DNA of 64,000 bases, from contig CM057832.1 in NCBI GenBank assembly GCA_030068075.1, positions 78,276,502 through 78,340,501 of the forward strand, in the 5' to 3' direction. Shown here piece after piece: positions 42,591 through 54,615 of the stretch; position 1 is the first letter of the stretch, and the number at the start of each line of letters is the position of its first letter. Below the pieces are notes generated by a model that was not told where the DNA came from, did not search any database, and saw nothing but the letters and a program-made list of their open reading frames with translations. The DNA comes from Paguma larvata. Its lineage: Eukaryota > Chordata > Mammalia > Carnivora > Viverridae. The position numbers were made by a program, and so were the translations under genes.

Positions 42591-45229
42591 GTGGGTCATC
42601 CTAAATTTTGCATCATTTAAAAATGGCCACTTTGTGTTTGTCTTTGGAATATCTTTTATTAATACGTAAATATCTATTGTTCTTCAACTCCCATTGAACC
42701 ACCTAGTGACATCCTCATGGTACAAAGGAGTTGTAGAGTTTTCCATAATAGTAGGCAGCAACTTTGCTTCAGACTAATGCAAACTTAGCCTTCTTTCAAA
42801 TCTTCTCTTTATCTGGGCAAAGGGCCAAAAGCTTCTACAGTTTCAAAGAGCTCTCCTCAGGCAAAGTAAATTGAGGGGGTTCCCTCATGGATTCACCTAT
42901 TCCTTCAAAAATATTGTGCCGGCACATGTGTAATGAAGTCCTTTCATTGTTAACTTTTCAGTGAATGCCCAGCAAGTGGAACTAAATAATTAAATGAACT
43001 GGGGTCTGTGGAAAAACCAGAAGGCAGTGAAGATAATATATCCACAAATAAGTGAAATGTGGTCGCACTGAGTTTATATGGTCTTACTAAAAATATGTCA
43101 AGGTCCCTGAGACATAAGTGCTTTTTCAAGAAAATTGAAGAGGCATAATTTACAGAGATGTGATCTGGAGGTCCCTGTTTCATGCATCCTAATTAAGTAA
43201 AGCAGTGACTGAAATTGCTTTCTGTCATCTGGGTAAGAAGCAATTATAGTTACACCTCAGGTTGCTGGTTTTGTTAGAGAATAAGGTATTGTATTTAGCC
43301 TACTCTTCCAATCAACTAAGGGTTAATAAATTAATGTCCATATTCGTGAAGATGTAATGTGCCAAAGGGGGCATATCTTAACTACTTAGAAGGCGGGGAC
43401 AAAAATTCAGTCTGAAACCTTCCTTTTCCAGATTGCAAAGTTGGGGTTGGTGATAATTTTGGTTTTATCTTTTACTAAAACTGAAAACCAAAATCCCTAA
43501 ATTACTAAAAAGCTCATATTTGCATCACCCAGCTGAGTTTTAATGTGAGATGGAATAAATTTAATTAGATTCCTTTAGAAAGCATCTTCTCCTTATCTCT
43601 GTTTAATAGATATTACAATATGATTTACGATCTCATCCCCAGTAGATGTTGAGTTGTTCAAAGGTTGAGGCTGCGAGGTTTTCCTTGAAGATATCCTAAC
43701 TCAAATGGGTATCCATCATGATGAGAGAGTAAATTTTTATATTATGTTATTATGCAGTATAGGAAATTGTCAAATTTGTGTCTCTTGGTGCCTCTCCTTG
43801 AAGTATACTAAGTCTCTCAAAGTAGTTTCTGACTTGTGTTGTGTTTGTCAGATGGCAAAGTTTGCAAGCAAAGCCTTTCCCCTTTATCCTGTTTAATCTG
43901 TACTCCGTGAATTGCTGATTACTTGATGGATTCAGTTAGCTGACTAATTGTTAGCCAAATTTCTACTAATCAAGAAAAACAAGCTTAAAAGAAAAAAGCT
44001 TTAGAATAACTCTATTTACTACAGAAGATTTGGCTTACTAAGGGAAAGAATTGGGCTGGAATTATTAACAGGTTATGATTAGTTCATTGTTAACTTCCCT
44101 CTATAAAAAATGAATAAGCAAAAGGAAATAGTGTTGAGGTTTATAGCTACTAAAACGTATATTTGATCCTTTTTTCAATGCATGGATGAGTTGGAGCAAT
44201 CTTTAAAGTTATTTTAATTAATTTTCCAGAAATTAAATTTCCAGAATGTGTGCATGCATACACATACACATGGATACACATACACTGAGTAAATATACAT
44301 TTAACAGCACAACAGCTCTCTGCAAGCAGAAATATACAGATGCCCTGATTTGTAGCACTGTTAATTTCCCTGGTATAAAGACTCCATAGTGGCCAATTTC
44401 AAACTCTGAAGGTTACATCACTGAGCGCAGAGTTGGGAAGACATGCACAGTCAGGTCTTAACGCTGAACCAAACCAACTCAAACCACTGCACACCTACCC
44501 TCATATACTATTTAACCTCTTTTATCTCTGAGATCCAGTCATATGAATCATACATAGAGGTGACCCAAAACCCAGTATAAAATCATCTAAATAGATTGAA
44601 TGATATATTCACCCTCTGTTTCCCTATGTTTCAGTCAATAGAATAGAACAGTGAGGCCCGCCTCCTCCTTGTGAATAAGCTCATCTTAATGAATGAAATT
44701 GCATTGATAAATGATCTGTATAAGCATGAGGCCCTCACCAAACCCTCTCTTATTTTGCCAATGACTCAGACTTACTGACCAACTGAGTGCTGACTGGATT
44801 GTTACTATTCCAAGCAGAGTTGGGGCATGGCTACCACGAGAAAGAGAAAGGTCAGCTCCAGAGTACTGCTTGGAAGATACTGAATCAGCTGTCTCATGGA
44901 CCTTGCTCTCAGTACAACCTGCTTCCTAGTACAGCTCAATCTGGTTGTTTGGCTATACCGTAGTCTGGGACCCCTTTTCTTTATCCCTTTTGCTTCAGAG
45001 ACTGGAAGCCCCAACTTGCTTGAGGTGGAGAGATGACTCATCAATGGAATATCAGATGGGTGCCTAAAACATCAGATAAAAATGGATCTGATTGTTTAAC
45101 TTGGCTTATAGTTAATAATTGGCACTAAGTGAAGCAGGGGGTTTTAATCAAGGTCAGTGAGATTATGATGAATAGATAGCTAGATAGAGTCCAGGAAGTA
45201 ATAGAGTCTAATTCAAAAAGAAAGGTTAT
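42591..45229. other. Long repeat-free stretch with a hairpin
   Basis: About 2.6 kb without a recognised transposon. It holds a perfect 11-bp inverted repeat at 43456-43466 / 43484-43494, followed by an octamer-like ATTTGCAT and ATTA-type words (43505-43570). A CA-rich low-complexity patch lies at about 44245-44287. No exon is supported. The frames at 43705-43896 and 44805-45044 lack domains. Confidence 0.4.
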
Positions 45230-45457
45230 AGTGGTACCTGGTAGCTCACTTGGTTAAACAACTGACTCCTGATTCTGGCTCATGTCATAATCTCACAGTT
45301 CTGGTGACATGGAGTCCTAGGTCAGGCTTTGCGCTGATGGCATGATGGAGCCTGCTTGGGATTCTCTTTCCCCTTCTCTTTGCCCTTTCCCCACTTGTGC
45401 ACACCCTCTCTCTTTGTCTCTCCCTCTCAAAATAAATAAACATTTTTAAAAATTAAA
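45230..45457 (+). mobile_element. Diverged CAN SINE
   Basis: Head 'ggtacctggtagctcacttg', 'cctgattctggctcatgtca', 'gatggcatgatggagcctgc', a CT-rich block and the tail 'aaataaataaacatttttaa'. Many substitutions indicate an older copy. A weak flank match (aaaaagaa) may be the TSD. Confidence 0.92.
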
Positions 45458-46514
45458 AAGAAGAAACATTACATTTAATCTAAATATGTAAAATGCTTCT
45501 GAGAGGGAGAAAGGTTACTTCCTTGCATATTCTAGAAATACAGTTCATGAATATATACTGAGAACCTTGTGATATAAATAGCCACATACCTTACAATACA
45601 ACCTACCAAAGAGCATGGTTTTAACACTCAAGAAATTGCCTTCATCTAATCAACAAATACTTTCCCAAACTTAGACAATTAAGTCTTTCATCAGGGCCAT
45701 TAAAAACGTAGATGTATATTCATCCTTGATGGAATCTTATAATACAAAATTGATGCCTAAGCAATCTAGAGTGCCTTTTCTCAGGAGAAAATAAAATACT
45801 TCATTACTTCAAAATCCACTGGGAAAATGCTGAAGCTAATAGCAGAAACTATCCTGGAAAAACTGCTGTAAAACAGGTTAAAACACATGAGTATGTACAC
45901 ACGGACACAGTGATGTGGTAGGAAGAAATACACGCTTGCGTTTTCAGACTTGAGGTTAATTGGACACAGGAGATTGCTTTTTCAACCTGCGAGTCCAGGT
46001 CTTTTCATCATGCCCACTTTTAAATCATGACATGTTAATAAAATTTTCTTTACATTTATGTAGACTTAGAATTACTATCATCTTATCTCCTCACTTTTTA
46101 AACTCCTCCTCTTCTTTCTCTTGTCTTGTTAGCTTGTTTACTTCTACAGTCATTTTAGACCGTATTTCGGTAACATGTTAAAGTTAATGGTGGATTTGTA
46201 ACCTGATACCTATTTTTTAAAACCCTGATAATAGCAAATACATCAAAGATGGGTCCCAATATCTTCCATCTAGTCAGTAAGTAGCAAGTGTCAAATTCCA
46301 GTGGTTTTCAAATTATTCATGAAATATATTTTATGAAAGAAGCTGGCTAAATACGTTTAGGGTGGGATTAGCACAGTGTGTACAGCCCTGACCTTCAAGT
46401 TCAGGTTTTTACATGTGAAAAGAAAGTGTATAAATCTTCCACGATTTCAATCACTGGAAATGAATAACTCAGCATGATATTTTTTAATCTTATTAATAAT
46501 ACCAACCACAAAAA
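45458..46514. other. Unique AT-rich sequence, nothing recognised
   Basis: No repeat or gene is recognised. The frame 45960-46181 (plus) has no domain. Confidence 0.4.
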
Positions 46515-46800
46515 TAACAACAGTGAGTATGTTTTTTTAAATATCTACTTTGTGCAGGGTATGTGACTTTCTTGAGTACCATTATTTTGCTGAATACTAC
46601 ACTACTGAATACTACTACCACAACATATACCTTATATATGTTGCATCCATTTTTTTAAGCAATAGGAATTATCACTATTCTTTTTTTTTATACATAAATG
46701 AAGAACTTAAAGCTTAGAGAAATTTAGAAATATGAGGTAGAACCAATATTCAAGTTCAAATCAAGCTGACATAATTCTGCTCTCTTACTACTGTGGCCAT
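46515..46800 (-). mobile_element. MIR SINE, decayed
   Basis: Reverse-complement MIR: 'aatatctactttgtgcaggg', 'aggaattatcactattcttt', 'aatgaagaacttaaagctta', 'gaggtagaaccaatattcaa', 'aattctgctctcttactact'. It contains a small duplicated patch (gaatactac repeated, about 46591-46617). Confidence 0.6.
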
Positions 46801-46814
46801 CTGATTTTAAGCTT

Positions 46815-46920
46815 TGAAAGGGCAAGACTATGTTGGTCATGTGTACCTTCCTATTTCAAGCACTTAATAATTTGCTTGGCATTCAATGTATAAGTGTGAG
46901 TTGAAAGAATAAGTGAGCAT
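46815..46920 (+). mobile_element. L2 3' end
   Basis: 'gaaagggcaagactatgttg', 'cttcctatttcaagcactta', 'tttgcttggcattcaatgta', 'gttgaaagaataagtgagc' follow the L2 terminal order. Confidence 0.55.
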
Positions 46921-47695
46921 TTCTCCAAGTTCTTGTTAGCGGTCTTCTCTTTTTATCATCTTAAAGTGAGAATTATAATGTTGAATTTTTGTTAAACGTC
47001 CAGACATTTAATGAGGCCCTTTGACTTGATGTGGCTGTAGGGTTTTAGTTCCTCAGCATGCAGCAGTGGGGAGGAGTCAGGAGCCCCAGATACAGTCTAG
47101 GAAAGACTACTGAGATGCTGAAATAAATCCCAAAATCCAAAGAGTTTAACAATTCACTGTTTGACTCAAATAACTTCATTGGTGACCAGTAAATACTCTG
47201 TGCCTATGTAATTTCTTTTCAGTATATCAGCATTATAAATGCGAGAATTAAAATCTCTGGGAGAAAAGACTTGATATTCATTCAGTCTTTGTAACCCAGG
47301 TAAAAGTACCAAATAGCATTGACTATTTCCTGGGGGTTGAATTCATGAATTTTCTGTAACAGCTTAATACATTTATTTTTCACATCCATGCTAGTGTTGT
47401 TGCACTGGGTTCCAAAATGAATAATCTTGTCTATACTAAAATAATATTTTGTGGTCTTAAAATGTCATTTAGCTTGATTAGCTAAGAAAAACCTGCATGT
47501 TAGTTTAGCAACCTTTAAGCTACATCAAAATTTATGATTTTGTTCTAAGGAAAAATAGAACTATTACTAAATAAGGTATCTCTATCATCTCTGAAAACAA
47601 ATTGATGGCAAATTATTTTAAAATAATTTTAGTAACTTCCCTATAAAAGAAACATATTCATTGAACAAAGTTTAGAAAATATAGTAAAAAATAAG
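46921..47695. other. Unique AT-rich sequence, nothing recognised
   Basis: Nothing firm. 47640-47690 with 47745-47870 may be a decayed LINE tail interrupted by the TCTA array ('catattcattgaacaaagtt', 'acattgattaacatttgttt'). Confidence 0.35.
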
Positions 47696-47696
47696 A

Positions 47697-47735
<39 letters not shown>

Positions 47736-47741
47736 TTATCT
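47696..47741. repeat. (TCTA)n tetranucleotide microsatellite
   Basis: About ten TATC/TCTA units ending in one TTTA variant. Long, nearly pure tetranucleotide arrays like this are usually polymorphic. Confidence 0.96.
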
Positions 47742-50700
47742 CTTAGGCCTAAAATAACCACGATGAACATTGATTAACATTTGTTTCTGTGTACTTAGAG
47801 ACTTTACACTTTGTTTATACGTATGTGAGTCAGTAGAAAGGAAGTGAGAATCAGATATTCTTATCTTTATAGAAAGCTTCAAAATGTCATTTCAGGTATG
47901 GGGACCCCTGGAGTAGCTCCTTGTAGGTAAGAGATCAATATACATCCTGGTACATGAGTCAAATGCTAAAGACACCCCACTAAAGCAAAGCCATAGCCCT
48001 AATTCTGCTTGATTTTCCTTCCCAATATTCTTTTTTGAATTCAGTTGTCTATTATTTATAATCAATATCTATAATATTGGCATTTCAACTAATCTCTCTG
48101 TAAGGGTCTGTGGTGGCTTAATGTGGTTTCTTGCCAAAGGTCCCTCATAATATATCACTGTATACCTTGATTCATAAAGATGTTCTAATGCCTGAAGTAC
48201 TGTTCTCAGGAATAAATATATTGAAAAATCAATTGATTTTCTTTAATTTCCATAAGCTTAATTGGTGTAAAATTATGGTACTTTTTTCTTTTATCATATC
48301 TTTGTTTAGTAGTTGAATTTGGAATGGGTGAATCTTGAGACTTTTATTGATATACATCTAAATTTTGCATGATTTTATATTTTGGTTATCTTTATGTGGC
48401 TTTCATTCAATACTGAATTTTGTATATCTTTGTCATTAGAAATTTAAATACAGAGAACATATTAAACAATCTTTCTTATTAATATTAAGCAGATTTTTAT
48501 TAGTATTTTATTTTTTCTTACTTTATGAGAATGCCTTAGTCTCTCTCTCTCTATAGTTCAGTTCTTTACTTGGAATCTGTAGATTCCCAAAGCATTCAAG
48601 AATTAAATTCATAAGGTCTTTGAATTTGGATAGGCAAAACATACACATCTACATATTCACTAACCCCTAACTGGAAGTTATCAGTTTCTTTGATTACAAA
48701 TGTAGACCACAAATCACATTAGTGTTAGCAATATCTTTGACTTTGTCACTAATAAAATTCAGATATTTTCATATCACTTCACAGTTATTATAGATATCTT
48801 AATATAGCATTACATTTATCACAAGTTTGAAATTCTGGTAGTTAATAGGCTTGATGTTGATATTTAATGTCTTAATGAAGTCTTGCATATCTGATTCTCT
48901 TAGCAATTTCTTATTTAATATTTTAACAGCAATATTTAGTATTTTAGTTTTTCAATATAATGGATTTTCTTTGTACATACAGTTTATGTAGGTATTAAAA
49001 ACCATTTTGCAAATAAGACTTGAGTTCACCTATTAACTTTAGTCCCCCAGAGATTAGGATAATAATACCAATACATAACAATGATGTCATAGGGTAAAAC
49101 ATTAAGAACTTTGTAAGAATAAGTCTTGATGACTTTTAAAATCTGATTAAATAGACATTTTTATTTAAGATGCACATTTTTAAATATATATTTAAAATAG
49201 TACTGATTTAAACTATTTTTATATCATTTATGAATGGATATTGGCCGTATTTCCCACTCAGAAATAACATCTGTGATATGATGGATATTTTTCTAGTGTT
49301 TTCTTAGGCACATGCTTTACTTCTTAAAGTCGGATGATACCATGCATAGAGCTTTATAACCTGGTTTTTTTGTTATCAATATACCAGAAAGATCTTGCTT
49401 TATTATTAATTTCCTTATACAGTATCTTAGTGGTTGTGTAATACAAAGGAATTGTATAGATGTACCATACAGAGCCAATCTTTCTTGACACTTAGACTTT
49501 AAAAACTACTTTTGATGAGTTTTTATACTTAAGAAGATGACTGTAGAACTTGGATAGGAAATTGAATAGAAAAAATTGGATAGAAAACTAGCTTCAAAAC
49601 AAACAAAAGAGAATGATTAAAAGATAGATGAAGAAAGGTAAATAGGGGTACTCTATAAATGATTTAAAAGAGGAAATTTCAAGTCTTTCTATTTAAAGAT
49701 GATGTTACTCTCATCTAGGTAATGAGTTGCCACAATAATAAGGATCATTTCACAAAGACCTAGTAAGAAATGGCAGCTGGGCTTTCAGGAGGAAAGGTAA
49801 CAAATGTGCAGAAAACCATTCCAGGAAGGGGAATACAGGATCTGGAAACAACTGTTGACTGTCCCGCAAGTGTAGTGTTCTGTAGGCAGCAATGCCTCCT
49901 CTCTCCCACTCATCCACACCTCTGCAAAGCCCATAAACCTCAGGAAGAGTTGAAAGAAAAATAGAAAATCTGGTTTGGAGTATGTATCTAGTCATTATAT
50001 ACTCTTGTCCAATATGTTTCTGGTTCCTATACTTACACACAAAGAAAGTAGAATATGGAAGACGTTGAGTAGGTGTGAACTAAGAGGATCAGGGGATAGT
50101 TGTACGCTTGACTTGAAAAGGTAAGGACTGAGCAAACGCAAGTTCTATACATTCTGAAGAGAAGAAATAAGCTGGCAATGACTCTTTCAGCCAAATTCTG
50201 GAACACAGAACTCTTAAAGGGAGTTTGATTTAAGAAGTTAAATTTAAAAAGCGATAGAATCACCATACCCAGCTGGTAATGAACCTATGGGACTGTTCAT
50301 GTCCAAAGATGATATTTGTCAATATTAACAATAAAGGGGACCTAAAAGAGATAAGCATGTTAATGGTAGGTTTCTGAGAGGATTTCATTAAGGGAAAGTA
50401 GAAATGATAAACATACAAACCTGAACTTCTGAAGTTACTGACAGGGCAACCATTGCCTATGACAAAACATATTTTAGTGACATTAATAGGAGCCATACAA
50501 TGGACTGGATTCTCATGTTCCCACTGTGTGGTTTTTTTGGTGTTTCTGTGTTACATATGACAAGCCAACAGCAATGACTGCCAAGTCAGCACTTGTCTTT
50601 ATTAAAGAAGAAGTGTACCTGTACCAGCAATATAGTTTTCTCCCTAGAAGTGATTATATTATGGTTCATTAGTAAATAATGAGTATAGCTCATGCCCATA

Positions 50701-51419
50701 AATTTAAACATATTTATTATTTTTACCATAAATCATGTGTTCCTACCAGTAAAGCTCATGCTTTCATAGAGTGGAATTCTATGGCTGTCACTCTGTAGGC
50801 TTCAGGGCTACTTCAACAGCTACTACTGCACTACTGTAACATGCCGACCAAGTCTATTTGTAAGGGATTTAGAACCAATACCTTTCTTCTAGATGATTAC
50901 TATCTGTCAGTCTTCATCAGTGAAGAGGGTTGCAAAATAAGGCCAAAAAATTGTCAGCTGAACTAGGAAATGATGGTTCTAGCTTCTCTTTGGGGAATGA
51001 GTGTTGCATTTATCCTCTGGCAAAGAACAAATAGATTGCTTGGTTCTGAGAGAGCAAAGAAAACTGCAGATTACCTCTAATTTGTGCTGGACTAAAACAA
51101 AGGTCTGTTGGATATTAGAGCCAGGAAAAGGGGGACAAGTTCCAGTGAGATGTATTGATGACCTAGTTTCTCTCTCCAAGTAGTATTGTGTGTACCTGGA
51201 TGGGTGAACAGCCACCTACACTTTGCTTCTTTGACCTGCTTTCAAATAAATGGCTCTAGAAATCAGAGAAGGAGAGGTATCATTTACCTCAGACACCGTG
51301 GGATGAACTCAGATAGTGGAAGCTTCAAAACACAATGAATGATCAGAAAAAATAGAAAAATGATATCTTATTGTCTATGATAAATGCCCTGCTGTCAGGT
51401 AATTATACAACTAGCTAAA
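47742..51419. other. Long AT-rich stretch, mostly unrecognised
   Basis: About 3.7 kb. A decayed LINE tail is possible at about 49240-49490 ('atatggatatttttctagtg', 'gctttataacctggtttttt', 'gattcttattattaatttc'-like order), at low confidence. Otherwise no family is recognised. Small frames (for example 49750-50040 minus, 50979-51215 minus) have no domains and no coherent exon structure. Confidence 0.35.
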
Positions 51420-51645
51420 CTGAATGCCAGACAGTTTTCTAAGATTTTATGTACATTACCTTCTCTAGTCCTTGTGATAACCTTATGGGATCTATGTATT
51501 ATCAGGAAACTGAGGCATACAGATGTTTCAGTAACACGCCCAGAGTCGTTAACTGCTAATAATTGATGGAGACGATGTCAGACTTTAGGAAGTTAAGTGT
51601 TAGAGCTCACACTCAAACAATTGCACTCTGCTGCATATTTTGGGT
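51420..51645 (-). mobile_element. MIR SINE
   Basis: Reverse-complement MIR: 'gccagacagttttctaagat', 'acattaccttctctagtcct', 'aggaaactgaggcatacaga', 'aacacgcccagagtcgttaa', 'gttagagctcacactcaaac', 'aattgcactctgctgca'. Confidence 0.8.
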
Positions 51646-51985
51646 AGTGATGTATTCTGTTCAATAAGGCACCATGATCTACCTTCTCTGGATTTTCATC
51701 CCTGGTTAAGAAGAAGCTTGCCTCTTGTTTAAAATCTCAGGTTCAGTCCTAGTTGGAACTTCTACCTCTCTGATACTATTGTATTCAATTTGTTTGTTCT
51801 TTTCCAGAACCTATAATGGCTCACTTCTTCATATTCTGCCGCTCTGTCCTAATGTCTGTGTGCGCGATATCTATGTCTGTCTTTCTATGTATGTATGAAC
51901 ATATATGTACATGTATATACATATTTTTTCTGTGAGATATTGAGAAGATATTTGTGTATTTATTGAATTAAAATTTGTTTTAAAC
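51646..51985. other. Unique sequence, nothing recognised
   Basis: Includes an alternating purine-pyrimidine, TA/TG-rich patch at about 51885-51925. No repeat family is assigned. Confidence 0.4.
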
Positions 51986-52115
51986 TTTATTTGGGGACAT
52001 AATGGTTGGCTCAGTGGGTAGACTGTGTGACTCTTGATCTCAAGGTTGCGAGTTCAAGTTCCATGTTGATTGGGTGTGGACGCACCCATGTATAGAGAGA
52101 GAGCCTTTTTATTTT
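51986..52115 (+). mobile_element. Short CAN SINE, old
   Basis: 'gttggctcagtgggtagact', 'gtgactcttgatctcaaggt' and 'tgcgagttcaagttccatgt' are the tRNA-like head and B-box region of the short form also seen at 1446-1551. It lies on the boundary of an ancient L1. Confidence 0.75.
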
Positions 52116-52293
52116 GAGTTAAATATAAACTTGCATACACTTGTGAGAAAAAGGGAGAGGTCCTGTGTATCCTTAACCAGTTTCCCACAGCAATAACATC
52201 TTGTAAAACCGTAGTATAATATCACAACTAGGATACTGACATTGGGCAATTCACTAATTTCATTCAGATTTCTGAAGTTTTACTTGTAGTCAT

Positions 52294-52318
52294 TGTGTGT
52301 GTGTGTGTGTGTGTGTGT
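52294..52318. repeat. (TG)n microsatellite in L1M 3' UTR
   Basis: About 12 TG units. Confidence 0.9.
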
Positions 52319-52575
52319 ATTTAATTTCATACAGTTTTATCACATACGTATGTCATGTGACAGTCAAGATACACCTACACCTTTCCTTCCCTGTCCCTAA
52401 TCCCTGGCAATAACTAATCTATTTCCCATGTGTAAAATGTTGTCTTTCTAAATGTTAAAAACATGAACGAAGTCATGCAGTATGTTAACTTTGGGGGACT
52501 GGCTTTCCTTTTCTCAACATAATCCCCTGGAGACTCTTCCAAGTTGTTGCATGTATCAAAAATATATTTCTTTTT

Positions 52576-52790
52576 GGGGCATCTGAGTGACTTAGTTAAG
52601 CCTCCAATTTCAGCTCGGGTCATGATCTCATGGTTCATGGGTTGGAGCCACACATGGGGTTCTCTGGTATCAGCATGGAGTCTGTTTCAGATCCTCTGTC
52701 TCCCTCTCTCTGCCTATCCCCTGCTTGTGTGCGCTCTCTCTCTAGATCTCTCATAAATAAACATTAAAAATAAATTTAAAAAAATAAACT
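52576..52790 (+). mobile_element. CAN SINE nested in ancient L1M
   Basis: Head 'ggggcatctgagtgacttag', a 'gtcatgatctcatggttcat' B-box region, CT-rich block and 'cataaataaacattaaaaat' tail. The L1M 3' UTR text continues on both sides, showing that the SINE is the later insertion. TSD unclear in A/T-rich flanks. Confidence 0.9.
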
Positions 52791-53964
52791 AGAAAAAATG
52801 TTGTTTTTTTTTTTTAATTGTTGGATAATTTTCCAGTTTGACAATTCACTTATTGGAGGACATCTGGGTTGTGTCACTTTGGGGCTGTTGCAAGTAAACT
52901 TGCTATAAACATTCATGCACGGATTTGTGTGAGAACATAGATTTCATTTTTCTAGGATAAATGCCCAAGAGTGCAATTGTTGGGTTATATGATAGTTGAT
53001 GTTTATTTCAGTAAGAAACTCCAAACTTGTTCCCAGAGTGAGTACGGTTTTATGTTCCCACCAGCAATATATGAGCGATGAGGTTTCTCTCCATCTTCGC
53101 TAGCATTTAGTGCTCTCGCTATTTTGTATTTTAGCTTTTCTGACAGGCGTATCACGATAGCTTATGTAGGGTTTCCATCTACATTTTCCTGATGTCCGAT
53201 GATGTCGAACATCTTTTCGTGCACTTACCATATTTCTCCTTATTCTGTAAAGTGTCCATGTCTTTTGCCAATTTTCTAATTGGACCATTGTTATATTCTT
53301 TTTTAACATTGAATCTGGAGAGTTCTTTGCCTATTCTAGGTGATTGTCTTTTACTGGATATGTGGTTTACAAATAACTTCTCCAATTTTGTAATTTCTTT
53401 TTAATCTGTTAACAGATTCTTTCACAGAATATTTTTTTAAATCGTGATAAGATCTTCAAATGATTATTTGTTTTCTTTTATGGATCATGCTTTTGGTGTC
53501 AAGATTAAGAATTCTTCCCCTATCCTTAAACTTTAAAGACTTTTCTCATTTTTTTTTTCTAAAACTTTTATAGTTTATGGCTTACATTTAAGCCTATGAT
53601 CTATTTTGAGTAAATTTTTGTATGAGGTTTAAGGTTTAGGTCAAAGTTCATCTATTTATTTATTCATTTTGCCTGTGGAATTTCTATTGTTCTAGTATTA
53701 TATCTTGAGAAAACTATTCTTCTTGATGAATTGCTTTTGTACCCTTTCCGAAAACCAGTTGGACATCTTTGTGTGGACTGTGGCTGGGTTTTACATTTAG
53801 ATTCATTGATCTGTGTGCACAGTCCTCTACAAACACCACACTGTCTCAGTTAATGTAGCTATCTAGTAAGAGTTGATTTGGGGTGGAGTGATTCCTTCCA
53901 CTTCATCCTTTTTCAAGTTTGCTTTAACTATTTATTCAATTTATACTGTGGTTTTATAATGAAA

Positions 53965-54615
53965 AGCCACAGCCCCTGTTCCACTCACATCCTATTCCAA
54001 CCTCCTGAGGGAAACAACTATAGAGTACTTGCTTTTAGATTTCTTTTGACTGTTGACACTTTGTCTCTAAGTAATATTCTTATATTGCTATTTCTTGATT
54101 TATTTTGATATTGTGCATTTTTCTGCAATGACATAGAGGATCTTGGCTCACTGAAATCATTCCCCTTTCCCTCTTTCTCTTTCTTTCCCCTGTGGGTAAA
54201 TCACTGTTTGTAGTTCACTGGTCACCTGTGCACCTTCAAATGATATATTTGAACCTTCACCTCTTGACTCCTTGCTTTGTGAAGTGATACTACTGCTCCT
54301 CCATCTCTTTTACTTCAGATTCTTTGTCTTTTCAACATTTGTGATAATTTTCTTATTTTTTTGCAGTTGAATTTGAAAAGTTAAAAATCATTCAACATTT
54401 TCAACTTTTTAAAACTGTGAACATTTAATTATAAATTTCTGACATGTCAGATAACAACCCAACCCATGGGCCACTAATACAAAAGTTCCTAATATGGAGT
54501 TGAAATAGACCATCCCCACCAATTGCTCAAAATTATGTCAAATTTCAGATTACTTCACACTTGAATGATGTATGTGTTGATGCCTGAAGTTGTATACTGT
54601 CAGTAATTTTGGAAT
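53965..54615. other. Unassigned sequence between two L1Ms
   Basis: Pyrimidine-rich, AT-rich spacer between two head-to-tail minus-strand L1s. It may be decayed L1 or unrelated; no family is recognised. Confidence 0.35.

Larger units (their letters stand above)
52116..53964 (-). mobile_element. Ancient L1M, 3' UTR and C-terminal half of ORF2
   Basis: In plus-strand order it gives L1M 3' UTR (about 52140-52560, 52800-52870), then ORF2 remnants read backwards: 'aaacttgctataaacattca', 'gataaatgcccaagagtgca', 'gtcttttgccaattttctaa', 'tatggatcatgcttttggtg', 'ttttgagtaaatttttgtat', ending near 'actgtctcagttaatgtagc'. This covers about the last 40% of ORF2. Many stops and indels make it inert. A CAN SINE (52576-52790) and a TG tract sit inside. 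Confidence 0.85.

Noticed and set aside
51885..51925. TA/TG-rich patch suggestive of a palindrome
   Set aside because: Only the 8-bp tacatgta core is truly palindromic; the rest is ordinary alternating low-complexity sequence.
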